64,000 nucleotides of DNA from Scenedesmus sp. ARA3 (GCA_004335835.1 RWJK01001916.1:24236-88235), one strand, 5' to 3'; positions 9,539 to 21,731 are shown, numbered from the stretch's first letter. Made by a program: numbers and translations. Notes: generated by a model from the letters alone, not told the origin.

Positions 9539-11744
9539 GTGCATGAGGACCAGCAGGTGGACCTCTCACTGGCCCAGCTGCAGCAGGACCTGCAGGAGCA
9601 GCTGCAGCAGCACCAGCGCAGCAGTGCGGAGCAGCCAGCAGCAGCAGACAGCGGCAGCCTGGCTGCTTCCATGCACAGCACCACGCCAGGCGCAGCTGCA
9701 GTTGAGGCACCTGCTGGCGAGGCAGCAGCAGCAGCAGACGAGCCTGCAGCTGCAGTTGAGGCTGCTCCTGCAGCCTCCCTCGCCCACAGCAGCAAGCCAG
9801 CTTCCTGTGAAGATGAGTCAGAGTGGCACCTGGTGTCCCCCAACGGCTCGGTGCACCTGCGCGGCGCCGGCAGCAGCAGCAGCCGCGGCTCGTTTGACTA
9901 CAGCGGCGTCTCGCCGCGCATCGGCTCCGATGCTGGCTCCTCTGCCGCAGACAATGCGGCGCAGCTGATGGCAGCAGCAGACGAGTCTGGGTCTGATTCT
10001 GAGGCTTCCCACACGCCGAAAGATGCCCTGGCAGCAAGCATCCTGGGCCATTCCGTGCTGATGGGCCGCAGCGCAAGCTGCTTCGGCAGCGACAACGCTG
10101 ACGCATCTGCAGCAACAGCAGCAGCAGATGAGATGCACGCTGCCAGTAACAGTGACGATGGAATGGAGGCGCTGCGTGAGGCCAGCATGGTGTCTGGAGA
10201 AGGCGGCTTGGACGGCCTCGCTGCTGCAGATGATGCGGCCGCAAGTGCCGCAGCCACTGCTGCTGCTGCTGCTGGGGCCAGTGGTGGTGCTGCAGCAGAG
10301 GCCGAGGTGCTGACTGGGCTGGGGCTGCTGGGTGGTGAGGTGGCGCAGCTGGTGGGGGCCGCGCAGGGCGGCGCTGCTGGCGCGCTGGCGGGGCTGCGCG
10401 AGTGGCTGCTGGATTCACTGGCGGCGTTGGTGCAGGTGGGCTTGATTAAGGACATAACTTAGAGAGGATGCATTGTATGTGGGGGTTGTGTGGGGGTGCA
10501 GGTGGGCGGGTGGCAGGAGGAGGAAGGGTGTGGCTTTGTGTTGTCCAGCGCGTTGAGCTGTGATTGCGCTTGCGGTGGCTGGTGGGGTAGTGTTTACCAG
10601 CTGCCGCGCAGCCTGGATTCCCTTGATGTAGCCCCCTTGTTCACGCATGCATGCCGTGCCGCCCTGTGCTGTTGCTGCAGGGTGGGCGCGTGAGCCATGC
10701 CGCGGCGTGCTCCACGCGCGACCAGCTGCAGCGCAGCCTGCACCTCATGGCCAAGCAGGGAGGGCTGGCAGCAGCAGCGGTGGGCGCGGCCGCGGACTGG
10801 CGCGTGGTGCTGAGCAGCGCGGCGGCCGTGGTGTGCCTGGCCATGTGGATGCGCAGCCGCAACGAGTGAGTTGATGGTATAGTTGATGATGCATCTGAAA
10901 ACAAAACATTGTTCGTATGCGGCCATGCCAGCTCCAGCTTGTGCCTGGCCATGTGGATGCGCAGCCGCAACGAGTGAGTTCAGCTGATGATACGTGGGCA
11001 GCAGAACATTCCATGTGTGCAGCCATGCATCTTACTTGTGCCCAGCCATGTGGATGCGCAGGCGCAACGAACGAGTGGTGGCGACTACAGTAGAACCTTG
11101 GTTGTGTGTTTGTGCAGGCACCCCTGCTTTTAGCTTGTGCTCAGCTGGTGTGGTGCTCTGCTGCTCAAAGTGCTTTGGCCACGGCAGCTGCTTTCAAGGT
11201 GGCCACGCTGCATCACTGCTGGCTGGAACTGCTTGCACTGCTTTGTTTCGGCAACTCCCCTGCACTAGCACCTACACTGCTGCTTCACGTCTGCTGTTTG
11301 CTTCTCCGGTCTCTGCTCTGCAGGGCTGCGTCTCTGCGCGCCAGCCTGCGCCGCCGCCACCACGAGCTGAGCAAGCTGGTGATATGCTTAGTGCTTCCCA
11401 CTGCTTACTGGTTGTTGCTGTCTGTCCCTCCCTGCTTTGCAACCCAAACTCTGCAGGGCTGCGTCTCTGCGCGCCTCGCTTCGCCGCCGCGACCACGAGC
11501 TGAGCAAGCTGGTGATGCGCTCACGCTCATGTTGCTGTTTGCTTCTGCTGCTGTCCTGACCCTTCCGTGCCGCAGGGCTGCGTCTCTCCGTGCCTCGCTG
11601 CGCCGGCGCGACCACGAGCTGAGCAAGCTGGTGATGCGGCTGGTCAGCCTGCAGGAGCTGCTCAACCAGGGCCAGGGCCTGCCGCTCAACAGGTACATGC
11701 GCTACGAGGGCGTGGCCAGCGTGGCTGCAGCCAGCTACATGTGA
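9539..11744 (+). CDS. Unknown protein with low-complexity N-part and C-terminal membrane segment
   Basis: Three exons join in phase: 9539-10435, 10681-10865 and 11576-11744, giving 416 aa of visible C-terminal protein. The start exon is not identified. The first part is disordered, Ala/Ser/acidic-rich, with EDESEWHLVS and a Gln-rich helix at its beginning (LAQLQQDLQEQLQQH). The middle exon ends in a hydrophobic stretch (VVLSSAAAVVCLAMWM) that could be one membrane span. The last exon is a basic, coiled-coil-like helix (LRRRDHELSKLVMRLVSLQE) ending in SYM. This layout would suit a membrane-anchored protein, but I do not recognise the family. The 10866 intron uses donor GTGAGT, and the Glu codon is split GA|G. 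That intron is packed with duplicated exon ends. Confidence 0.6.
10940..11075 (+). repeat. Two copies of an exon end with donor (GCCGCAACGAGTGAGTT)
   Basis: The exon end TGTGCCTGGCCATGTGGATG plus donor at 10832-10871 recurs at 10940 (offset 108) and, more degenerate, at 11037 (offset 97). The first copy keeps GTGAGT. Confidence 0.9.
11324..11575 (+). repeat. Two copies of an exon start with acceptor upstream of the true last exon
   Basis: GCAG|GGCTGCGTCTCT followed by the LRRRxHELSKLV coding segment occurs at 11324, 11457 and 11576 (periods 133 and 119). Only the third continues into the remaining coding sequence and stop. Confidence 0.9.
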
Positions 11745-11784
11745 ACAGGGGATCTGAAGCGCTGCTGCAGACGTCCTGCAGAAG

Positions 11785-11960
11785 CGAGGGCGTGGCCAGC
11801 GTGGCTGCAGCCAGCTACATGTGAAATGGGGATCCTGAAGTGCTGCTGCAGACGTCCTGCAGAAGCGAGGGCATGGGCAGCTTGGCGGCCACCAGCTACA
11901 TCTGAGGGAAGGGTTTGGGCGTGTAGACGTGAGCTGCAGCAGCCCCCTACATGTGAAGGG
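11785..11960 (+). repeat. Tandem copies of the terminal exon end, ~80-bp period
   Basis: CGAGGGCGTGGCCAGCGTGG through the stop (TACATGTGA) at 11705-11744 recurs at 11785 and, more diverged, at 11866. A remnant (CCCTACATGTGAAGG) lies near 11943. Confidence 0.9.
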
Positions 11961-13637
11961 CGAGGCGTGCACTGGCAGCTGCCTGGTGCTTGGCGGGAGG
12001 CAGGGGCGTGCCATGTGCTTTGTTGAATTTGTGTGGGTGGCAGGAAGTTGGCTGCTGCTGTTGCAGTGCTTGGTCTGAAGCTGCGGCTAGCAGCAGGGTG
12101 GGGTGGTGCTGTGGGCGGAGTGCGGTTTTGGCGGAGTGCAGAAAGGATTGCAGCTTGCTACCTAAGCGACAAAAGGTTAAGGCAATGCAAGGTTGGCAAA
12201 AGCGCCATGCAAAGTAATGCTGGTTGTGTTGGCAGGGCGCGACTTGCTGCTAGATGCTTACGCACATTGGTGCCTAGGTCTTGACCATAGGTGTGCCTGC
12301 GTGCTTTGTCCAGGAAGACACAAGCATGTGAGCTTGCGTGCTACTGTGTGCATAGTGTTGTGCACTGGCATTCAGGACATGGCGGAAGGTTGTGTTTTGC
12401 AGAGGGGTTGCTGCCTGCTTGTGGCGGTGTGTTGAGGCTCAGGCTGCTGATGCTTGCAACATGCATGGCCAGATCTGCTGCTGCAGGCTGTACACAATTG
12501 ATAGGTGGAGTGTGCCATGCCTAGTCACAGCGCGGCAGCGGCTTGTTGCTGCTGCAATTGCCGATGCCAGAGAGTGAGGATGGTTGGGGCTGATGCTGCA
12601 ATGCTTGTGTGATGCGTTGTTTTCACGGTGTTGAGTTAGGGGTGGTTATTTAGCGCATGCCTAGTGCTGTTGTACTATCTGCTGAGTGAGCCTGGTACGA
12701 GGCACAACTGAGGCCACCTATGTTGCTTTGTTTGACTAAAACATAAGCGCGTGAGACGACCCTGCTGCTGTCACACCTGCTATTTTGCTACACATGCGTA
12801 ATCCTGTATACTGGTGCTGACGATGCTGCGCTGTGAAGTGGTTACCACACGGTGTGGGTGTGCTGCCGGCATGGGCAGCAAGGCGGAGGAGAGAGCATTT
12901 GTGCTGCTGAGCAGCGTACCGCAAGAGACACTGGTGGCTGGTGTGAGCTGGCGAAGCACAGCCTTGGGTGCAGCTGCAAAGAGCTTACCATGCCTGGTGT
13001 GGGGGATGCCCTCACTGTGGGGAATGCTTGCATAGAGGGCTGCTGTTACGTAGATACTTACAACACCACACCCTCAGGAGCTTTTTGTATGCGTGCCATA
13101 AGCATATGCAGGCTGGCGTAGGGTGGTGTCGCATGCACCACCATAAGCAGCACGGGCGTTGTGCTGCTTCGTAGTCCTGTGCTTGCAGCGACTGTTGCGC
13201 GCAGCATGCCTGCTGCTGCATTGTATCATCTCCAGTGTGCCTGCACACACGTCCGTTGGCGCCTGTTGGCTCAGCTGGGCTTCTTTTTGACATAGAGGGT
13301 GGGAACAGCTGCCACACGCGACGCATTGCTGCGTGGGGCACTAGCTGCTGCTGCTGCTGCCGGCTGCTGCTGTGTCTGTGGCTTACGCCAGCGACGGCAG
13401 TACCACGCTGGTAGCGGCTGCAGGGCAAGCCAGGTGTTAGGGTTCTGGGGGGGAGTTGCAGGGTTTTGGGGTTTGGGGTGGATGGCAGGTCCCCGAAAGG
13501 GGTTGTACCATGTGACTGCGAGCAGCAGAGCACGTGCGTGTGGGCAGACATGATGCTGCTGCGGTGTGTGCAGTGTCGAGTGCAAGCACTGTATGCTGAT
13601 CGATTGTGGCAGTGCCTGGCAGATGGTGTGTGTTGGC

Positions 13638-13666
13638 TGATGATGATGATGATGATGATGATGATG
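13638..13666. repeat. (GAT)n microsatellite
   Basis: Nine consecutive TGA/GAT triplets on the + strand. Confidence 0.9.
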
Positions 13667-14207
13667 CTGGCGCACGATTGCTGCTGCCGGTGCTGCTGCA
13701 GCACTGTATCTGAGGTGCCTGCTGTGTATGTGTGATGCAGGCGCCGTGGCTTATCGACATAGTGTGTATTGGTTGGATGGGAGTGACCAACACTGCAGCA
13801 GCGCGTGAACTGAGTTTGCTTATGGTGGTGCTTTCAGCTGACGATGTGCTTGTGCTGTATGTGTGTATGTGTGCACAGGGTGAGCCGCCTGCTTTGGAGG
13901 AAGCTAATGCACCTTACTTCTGTGTTGTGTTTGCGGCAGCTGATGTGCAGGCATGCCTGAATGGCAGATGGATGCCTTGCATGTACAACTTCGTGTGTGT
14001 GGTTCTGTGTCTTGTGTATCATGTATGTGCTGTGCCTTTCAGGATCATATTTCATGCTTCTGCTCAGCAATGCGTTGCTTTTGGCGATCTCATTTCAGCT
14101 TGTAGGGAGGGGCCTGCCAGCCCTCTGCTGTACCAACATGACACCTGGCCGTCACTGCTGTACACAAGCACAGACAATGTGACAAGGCACAGCTGCTGCC
14201 AGCCACG

Positions 14208-14664
14208 CATAGTGAGGCTTCCTGCAAGCATGTGGCCAGCCTACTGCATGGCAGTGCTGACTTGTCCGGTTGCTGGTTGCTGACCACCGTGCTGCTGCGC
14301 TGCCAGCACATTTTGTGGATGCCTTTGCTTACAGCCATTATGCTGAAGTTCAGCGTGCAGCTGCTGCATGGCTGGCAGCTGGTTAGCTTTTCATGTTGTG
14401 GCACACGTTGACACTGAGTTGATGCCGTATACATATCGGTCATACAATGCCGGTGGCAGGCTGTTGCCAGGTTTTTGCCAGCTGTAGCTGCAGAGCTGGA
14501 GCTGTTTGGCAGCCATATGTACACTGCAGCAGATGTGCTTGACTCTGTGCTGTGCGGCTGCAACTGCTGTACCTCTGAGGGTTGCTGGCAACCACTGGCT
14601 GAGCGTGTTGATATGTATCCATCAGGCAGCTGCTGGCAGTCCAGCTGATGTTGCACGATGGCCT
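14208..14664 (+). repeat. Dispersed repeat, copy 1
   Basis: Aligns along its length with 20605-21085 in the same orientation. Shared blocks include TTTGTGGATGCCTTTGCTTACA, TGGCAGGCTGTTGCCAG, GTGCGGCTGCAACTGCTG and TATCAGGCA, in the same order with indels. No coding potential is conserved, and no terminal repeats were seen. Confidence 0.8.
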
Positions 14665-15143
14665 TGTTTCTTAATCAAAGTTGACCATGCTGACCTTTGC
14701 TGCTTGTATCCTATGCGCGCTTATGAACAGCTTGGTGTAACGCCAGCCTGTGATGTTTGCCTGCTTGATGCTGTGCACTTCTAACGCATGGCTAATCTTG
14801 CTTTGCTGTCACAGCACGCACGGTGCGGCAGCACTGCTGTTTCTGCACAAATTAAACAAAAATAAATTATGCCATGACAGCAACATCAGCCGGGCACGAT
14901 GCATAGGAGTGTCGCAGGAACAGGCAGCCCACAGCAACAACCGACATTTGCAGCAACCTCCCCTCACATGAGCTGTAATGTCCAAGGTTGTGTAACTGCT
15001 CCCCGTCATCTCACTCACGCTCTGACTGCTGTGTCGCAGCCACATGCCTCACAGGAAGCAGCGACAATGGCACTGCTAATCAAGACAGTCGATTAGCAAC
15101 CATCAGCGTCTTGCATTAGCAACGTGCATGATCGAGCTGCCTC

Positions 15144-15158
15144 ATGACATCATGTCAT
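15144..15158. promoter_or_regulatory. Inverted repeat ATGACAT-C-ATGTCAT upstream of the MFS gene
   Basis: A perfect 7-bp inverted repeat with a 1-bp spacer lies about 137 bp before the MFS start codon, within a segment AT-richer than its surroundings. It could bind a dimeric factor. This is inference only. Confidence 0.35.
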
Positions 15159-15294
15159 TCCACCGACTGCTTTGCAGCGAACCTTGAATTAATCAGAAAT
15201 TACTCATTTTTAAAATTGACGCTGTCTGAACTCGTCAATAATTGTAACCAGGAACGCCATCGAGTCTGTCGCCTGGGCGTTTTGTACCGCAGCC

Positions 15295-18200
15295 ATGCTT
15301 GGCGATGATCAGCTCAGCGGAGTTGAAGCAGGGCCTCGTGCGTTCAAGCTGGGGACAGTAATCGACAGCAGCAGGTGGGTGTGGTATTTGCAGCACACCT
15401 GCGAGCCACTAGCCAGCACCTTTCTCCATGCACAGCAGGACTGGCATGCTTGCCCATCACTCCAGCCTCACTCCAGCCAAGCGGTGTGTGGCATAGCACA
15501 TATGGCCTATTGCCAGGTGTTGCAGCTTTATCGAGCTGGGCAAGTTGCAGTCTTGCAGCTCAGCTCAGCTGAAAGCTGCAGCGCTGGCTCTGGCAGCGCT
15601 GGCAGCTGCGCCAACTTCAGTGAAGATAGTGAAGCCATGGCGGAATGAAGTCTTTCCCGCTGCTGCTGCTGCTGCCACCTGCTATTTCGCTGCCAGCAGC
15701 TTGGACCAGCAAACGCTGGATGCGTCAATCGTTGTCGACGGCGAGGGCGCAGTCAGCATATATGATTTGCGCAGCAAGCGCTGCCGCTGGATGATCCTGC
15801 TGGCAGCTGCTGCTGCGTCGCTGCTGGTGCCCTTCACAGGTGCGTGGATGGAGAAGACCAAGTTCACAGTAACTGCGCATTCATGCACTTTCAAGCAATG
15901 CTGGATGTCTGCAGAGGTTAAGCGTGGTAGTGACGACTTAGACAGGCTGGTACGGCATATTGTCACAGTGGCAGATTTGGTGCAAGCCAACAGCCACAGC
16001 ATGCTTGCAGATGTTGTGCAGCGCGGCCACTGTGGGAAGGTGGCTGGTGCTTACCAGTGGCTGGTGATGCTGTAAGTGTGCAGATCAGGCTGTTTCATTG
16101 CAGTGTTGCATGCAAGCAGCGTTGTGTTACGCCAGCCAGCTGATTACTGCTGCTGCCGCTACTGCACACCACATGTATGTTGGCGCCGCTATGCCATGTG
16201 CTCAGCACTCCTTGTCGATGCCTACGGCCTGCAGCTGCTCGCTGCGCCCATGCTTTGCAGGTACTGTGTACCTCCCGGCGCTGCAAGAGGTGTCACAAGA
16301 CCTGCATGCTGACCCTACGCTGGTGGCGGCGAGCGTATCCGTCTTCATGTTTGCAGTTGGCGTGGGCAACTTGGTGTGGTGAGTGCAGACGCCGTGGGGG
16401 CAGCAAGGCTGTGGCTTGCGGCAACTGCAAATATGTGCAGCGTGTATGGCAGCCTGTGGCTGGATACAAGTTACAAGCCCAGCGCAGCAGAGAAGCAGGC
16501 AAGCCTGCTTGAGCCTATGCACTATCATGCGTGTGGCTGGTCACAGATGAAGTTGAGTGCAGCGTGTATGGCAGCCTGGGGCTGCCGCCTGCAGTCGGCT
16601 GCAGCGGACAGCGCGCTGCCAGCGCGCAGCAGCAAGGCGGCCTTGCTCAGGCACACAACAGCAGTATCAAAGCGCTGTTTGTTTTGTGTGGGAGGCGGCT
16701 GTTGATGTGTTGACGTGTGCCATATACATGTGCGTGCGTGGGGCAGGTGATGTGGAGCAGCGGGTGTTGAGGCTGTGAGCAGGGCAGGCATCAACAATAT
16801 CGGGGCATGCATGTGAATAATAGCAGCCCATGCATCCCAAACTTTTTGCCGTGGCTGGGCGGACGCACTTGCGGCTTGGCAGCTTGGCGGTTTCTCCTTC
16901 TGCTTCCTGATATCCACAGCAATGTCCTGGGCCAGTTATTGATGTCACATGTTGTCACATGATGTAACAACACCAGCTGCCCTTGAGAGGTCCTTCGTCT
17001 GTGCTGCGTCTGTGGCGTGGACGTGCCGCAGGGGTCCACTCAGCGATCGTTTCGGGCGCCGCATCACGTACGGCCTGTCCAGTGTGACCTTCCTGGGCAC
17101 CACGCTGGGCTGCGCCTTCAGCCCCAACATATCCGTGCTGGTGGCCATGCGCGCGCTGCAGGGCTTTGCAGGTGCGCTGCTGGCGTGGTTTAGTGTTATT
17201 TTGTTAGTATAAAGAAGCTGTCTACACAGCAAATGCAAGGCTGCGCACCTTCAAGCAATCATTGCTGGGCCAGGAGAGAACTACCCGAAAATCTTATGTG
17301 TAGACGTGTTTGGTGTTTGCCGGCAGGGTCACGGCTGTTATGTGTGCCGGTAGAGGCAGATAGCACTAGGAGGAGCTGCGTGCTGCTGCAGCCTATCACG
17401 CGGCAGGTTTGCGGCAGGTTTGTTGTTGAGCTGCAAGGGGTTTGCAAGGTTGGCAGAGGTAGCTTCCTGAATGCTCAGCAGCAGCAATCATCATCATCAT
17501 CAATTTTACCGTTCCATGCATAGCAGCGGCCGTGTCAGCTGCAAGAAATCACAACCAGCTGTTGCTTGCTGTTTGTCGTGCGCTCACTCTGCTGACACCC
17601 ATGCTTCACATGGCCTGTGCTGTGCTGGGGTGCTGCCTGTTGTTTTGTTGTTGTTCTGCTCTGCTCAATGAGCCTGTCATCGGCTCCCAATGGGCAAGGC
17701 TACTTAAGTACCTTCCAAATTCAAATTTTGCTGTGCTGGGGTGCTGCCTGCTGCTGCCGCAGAGTGCGCCTACCTGACAAACGGGCAAGCCGTGGTCGCC
17801 GACATCTTTGCGCCCGCACAGCGAGGCCAGGCCTTGGGAGTGTTCATGCTCTCCCTGGTGAGTGCTGGGGTTTAGGGTTTAGGGTATAAAAAGTTAAACC
17901 TAAACCTAGGGCTTTACATTGCACAGGTTCAGTGTCAAGAGTCGTTGTGGTTTCAAGTTTGTCGGTACAAGAGTCGCTTATCGTCGGCTCCTGCTGCAGC
18001 TTTGGAGCCAGCGCATTCTGCTAGCGGCTCTGCTGCACTGCTAGAAATGTGTACCTGTGACACCACAGCTCGCAGTGGCTTGCAGCATAGCATGGATGTG
18101 TGTTGCGAACATTACTTCATCCTTATCTTCATTATCATCTGTAACATCATATGTGTCTTCTGCAGCTGTTTCAGTTCTGCTGCTGCTGCTGCCGCTGCTG

Positions 18201-19754
18201 CTGCTGCTGCTGCTGCCGCCGAGCAGCTGGTGGGCCCTGTGATTGGGCCCCTGGTGGGTGGGGCGCTCTCACAAGCCTTTGGCTGGAGGTGAGGCCGGAC
18301 ACTAGTGTATAACAGTACTGCTATAAACGTCACATTTTGTTATCAATGTTACATTATGTTTTGTTGAGTTTTGCTTGTGTCAGAGATAGGGAGAGGTGGT
18401 TCCGTATGTGCCTACCACACTCTCAATGACGCATGTATCTGTTAGGCAGCCTGATTAGGACATATTGCAGATTTTTTGCAGAAGCCTTGCATGAGCCACC
18501 TTGCACCATCTGAGTGTTGGCAAATGGCGCTAGTCATGGTGGCTACCGCCGCTTACGTGAAGGTGCCAAGCACCCGCTGTGGAGTTTGCTATGAGCAAGG
18601 CAGGCACGGTGCATGGCCCATGCACCAGCGCGCTTTGAGCTGCATTGCTTCAACTGGTACGGTATGTTGTCGCATGCAATGCCACCATCCAGCCCCCTGC
18701 ATGCTGAGCAAGGAGTCTTCAGCGTAAGCCATTCTTCGATGTTTGAGCTGTTCTTCGATGTCACCTCTCCCTATCAGCCTCTCCTTGGCTTCTGATTGGG
18801 GTTCCCACTCCTTGTTGAGTGGATCACTAAATGTAACGTAACGAAACGTAACGAAATGCTGTTTTCTATTCTAACTCGCTGACACAGGCTGTGCTGCGCT
18901 GCGTGCACCTGCGCAGGTCGACCTTCATCTTCCTGGCTGTGTGCTGCGGGGTGATGGTGCCGCTGCTGGTGATGGTGCCGGAGACGCAGCAGCACTTAGT
19001 GCTCACCCGGCTGCGCAAATCAGACCCGCATTGCGTGAAGTCAGTGGCACAAGCTCAGCAGGTGCTATCCCATAAGCCCACCTTTCTGCCGCCCTGGACG
19101 CTGCTGAAGTACCTAGTCGAGCCAGGCATCGCGCCTTACGCGCTGCTGAACAGTTGGACGCTGGCAACGCTGTTTGCCACGCTCACTGAGTGGCCGCTGT
19201 TTGTTGCGCAGCCGCCGTATGGGCTCAGCCAGACCATGATCGGCGTGTCGTACCTCTGCATTGGCGTGGCGATGCTAATCGGCAGCCCGCTAGGCGGCAA
19301 GCTATCAGATATTACAGCGGCCAGGTGGCTGGAAGTTCCTGAGGGCCGCATGTTGTTTAATCTGGTTGCTGCGCTGTTGCTGATGCCTGTGGGGGCTGTG
19401 ATATATGGCTGGTGCCTGCATGCTCAGGTGATGCTAGTTGGCCCGCTGGTGGGGCACTTTGTTGTTGGGCTGGCGAACTCGCTGTTTAATCCTGGCTTGT
19501 ATAGCTACGTGAGCTCAGCCAAGCAGGCGAATGCGGGCGCGGCGTCTGCTGTGCTTAATGCTTCGATGTTCAGCATGTCTGGGGTGCTGGTGCTTGTCAG
19601 TGTGCCGGGGGTTGACAACCTTGGAGTGGGGCCGTTCTTTACGCTGCTGGCAGGCATCCAGGCAGCGCTTGGGCTGGTTGCTGCCGCCTGCATTTGGAGG
19701 GCATTCAAGCGGGTGCGTGCTGCCACCGGCACTGCTGCAGCGACTTCAGCATAA
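15295..19754 (+). CDS. Major facilitator superfamily transporter (DHA1-like)
   Basis: Seven exons fit with consistent phases: 15295-15374, 15697-15839, 16261-16378, 17032-17171, 17763-17857, 18227-18288 and 18917-19754, giving 491 aa. A short hydrophilic N-terminus precedes the first span (WMILLAAAAASLLVPFTG). The second span ends before MFS motif A (GPLSDRFGRR, about residues 114-123). Exon 6 has the LVGPVIGPLVGG motif of drug:H+ antiporters. A loop of about 45 residues separates the halves, and GSPLGGKLSDI is the weak second-half copy of motif A. The arrangement suits a proton-coupled export carrier like fungal and bacterial DHA1 multidrug or polyamine transporters. The substrate is unknown. 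The second acceptor could be 15697 or 15700. Introns contain a telomere-like tract and a CTG run that serves as polypyrimidine tract. Confidence 0.9.
17866..17912 (+). repeat. Telomere-like tract with a short inverted arm, in an MFS intron
   Basis: GGGGTTTAGGGTTTAGGG begins 8 bases after the donor at 17858. Ten bases later comes the opposite-strand motif, AAACCTAAACCTA. The two arms could pair in the pre-mRNA. Confidence 0.8.
18765..18862 (+). repeat. Short dispersed repeat, copy 1 (MFS intron 6)
   Basis: Shares TATCAGCCTCTC, TTGGCTTCTGATT, CCACTCCTTG and AAATGTAACGTAA in order with 42221-42348. Repeats of TAACGAAACG lie at its right end. Confidence 0.6.
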
Positions 19755-19763
19755 GTGTGCTGA

Positions 19764-20140
19764 GTTGAATCCAGTATATTATGGGTGTATACCGAGATGA
19801 ATCCAGCATGATATGAGTGTATACCGAGATGTTTCCAGCGTGATATGGGTGTTTTGCTGAGATGAATCCAGCATGATATGAGTGTATACCGAGATGTTTC
19901 CAGCGTGATATGGGTGTTTTGCTGAGATGAATCCAGCATGATATGGGTGTTTGCTGAGATGAATCCAGCGTATGTTGGATCTGCTGAGGATTTAAACTGC
20001 ATTTTGATGTGGATGGGTGTTGAGGGTTCTTGTGTACTCTGTGTGGGCAGGTGTTACTGTGCTGACATGAGTCCAGCATGAATCGGGTGCTCTGAGGCAC
20101 TCCAGCACAATTCGGGTGGGGGCTGAGATGAATCCAGCAG
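19764..20140. repeat. 32-33 bp minisatellite with 65-bp higher-order unit, after MFS stop
   Basis: Two unit types alternate: GATGAATCCAGCATGATATG... with ACCGA at its end, and GATGTTTCCAGCGTGATATG... with GCTGA at its end. The pair repeats twice nearly perfectly at 19797-19925, then decays to about 20140. It starts within 15 bp of the stop codon, so it is likely in the 3' UTR. Confidence 0.9.
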
Positions 20141-20604
20141 AAATTGGATGTGTGCTGAGAAATGAAGAATTTGACTTGCAGTTCTGATGTGGATTTGTGT
20201 TTAGGGTTCTTGTGTAGGCAGGCATCGGCAGGCAATGGTGCTGTTTGTGTAGCAGCGACAGGTGTAGGGTAGCATATGGCAAGGTGATGCTGTTGTGCTG
20301 TGTCCCGCAGGGTGGGGTTGCAACCCCGGGCAATTGCCCAGAGCATGTGTGCCGAGTTCCTGGATTGTCAAGCACTGCGGGGTGCGCTGCATGCAGTGCA
20401 CTCACGTGACTCACTCACTCCTGGTGTTCATACTGTCGTGCGCGCTCCATAGCGAGAAGAGCGAAGATTGGCATTGTGCGCTTTCCCGTCTGTGTGTGTA
20501 GCATGTGGCTGAGAGCGGCTAACAGATGCCAGCTTTCCCCTGAAATTTTAGCTCTGGGCGCTGGCGCGGCTGCAAGGCTGCAGCCTGCTGCTGGCCACCG
20601 CTGA

Positions 20605-21085
20605 GTGAGGTTTCTTGCCAAGCATCTGTGCAGCCTGCTGCATGGCACGGCTGACTGCTGGTTTGCTGACAACCGAGGCGGTGGCGGTTGCTGCGCTGCC
20701 AGCCCTTTTTGTGGATGCCTTTGCTTACATGCGTTGTGTAGGAGCTCACGATGATCAGCATACAGCTGCTGCATAGCTTACAGCTGGGTGGCTTCATGTT
20801 GTGGCACAAGTTCACACTCAGTTTACACTCGCTCACACTCAGTGAATTGACGCCATAATCAACGGTTGTACAATGCCAATGGCAGGCTGTTGCCAGCTGT
20901 GCTGCAAAGCTGGAGCTTGTCGCGCACACATGTGCGCTCAGCGCAGTTGCAGTGCAGCAAGTTTGCTTGATGTGCGGCTGCAACTGCTGGCCCACACTGG
21001 CAGGGCGTGGTGACAATTGGTTGCAAGTATCTATCAGGCATTCTGGCACCTGCGTGCAGTTCAGCTGATGGTGTTGTTGCACGCT
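20605..21085 (+). repeat. Dispersed repeat, copy 2 (upstream of the glycosyltransferase gene)
   Basis: Partner of 14208-14664, same orientation, about 220 bp before the next start codon. It differs by an internal duplication (CACTCAGTTTACACTCGCTCA near 20815) and by scattered substitutions. Confidence 0.8.
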
Positions 21086-21308
21086 GTCGTTTCCATCGGC
21101 AACCACATGCCATGTGGTCCATGATGGACGCAGCACGATCACTGCATAAGGTGTACAGCAACCAGGACCCAGCACCTGATGCAACAACCCTGGATGCAGG
21201 TGACATGTCACAACGGTTCAGTGGTTCGTGCGGTTCATGCCAAAGGGATGGATGATATGGATTGCATCACATGGACATTGAACAGTTAGGCCACAATGAA
21301 CAGCAAGG

Positions 21309-21684
21309 ATGCCTCCACGCCGAGACAAATTCAAACGACGTAACATCAAGCTGATCACCGCTGCGACAGCCTTCATAATCCTCCTTGTAGTTATATCGTC
21401 ACAATACGTCTCCTTGCATCGTCTGACCGCTGCTTCGGCTCCGAGCGTAGGACACAGAGTAAGCAGCACAGATGCAACAGCAGCAGGCAGCACCTTGCCA
21501 GACTTGGGCTTCCCGTATCCTCAGCTGGCGAAGACAAGGCAGCTGCTACCCTTGCTATGCTGCAATGTTGAGCAGCACTTCAGTTGGGCAGAGCTGACAG
21601 CAGCATACGGAGCAGCATTGGACTCGCTGGAGCAAGGCAGTGAGCTGCACAGCAGCAGGGGTGGCCAGCTCAGCAATGCCGATG

Positions 21685-21731
<47 letters not shown>

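Larger units (their letters stand above)
11961..15294. other. Intergenic stretch, no gene recognised
   Basis: TG-rich on the + strand. It holds a (GAT)n run at 13638-13666, one member of a dispersed repeat at about 14208-14664, and an AT-rich promoter-like segment at 15100-15290. Open frames such as 13732-14283 show no recognisable domain or splice-compatible neighbours. Confidence 0.5.

Noticed and set aside
9516..10418. 300-codon minus-strand frame
   Set aside because: It is a shadow of the CAG-rich + strand exon. It is composed of Leu/Gln/Pro/Arg runs and has no splice-compatible neighbours.
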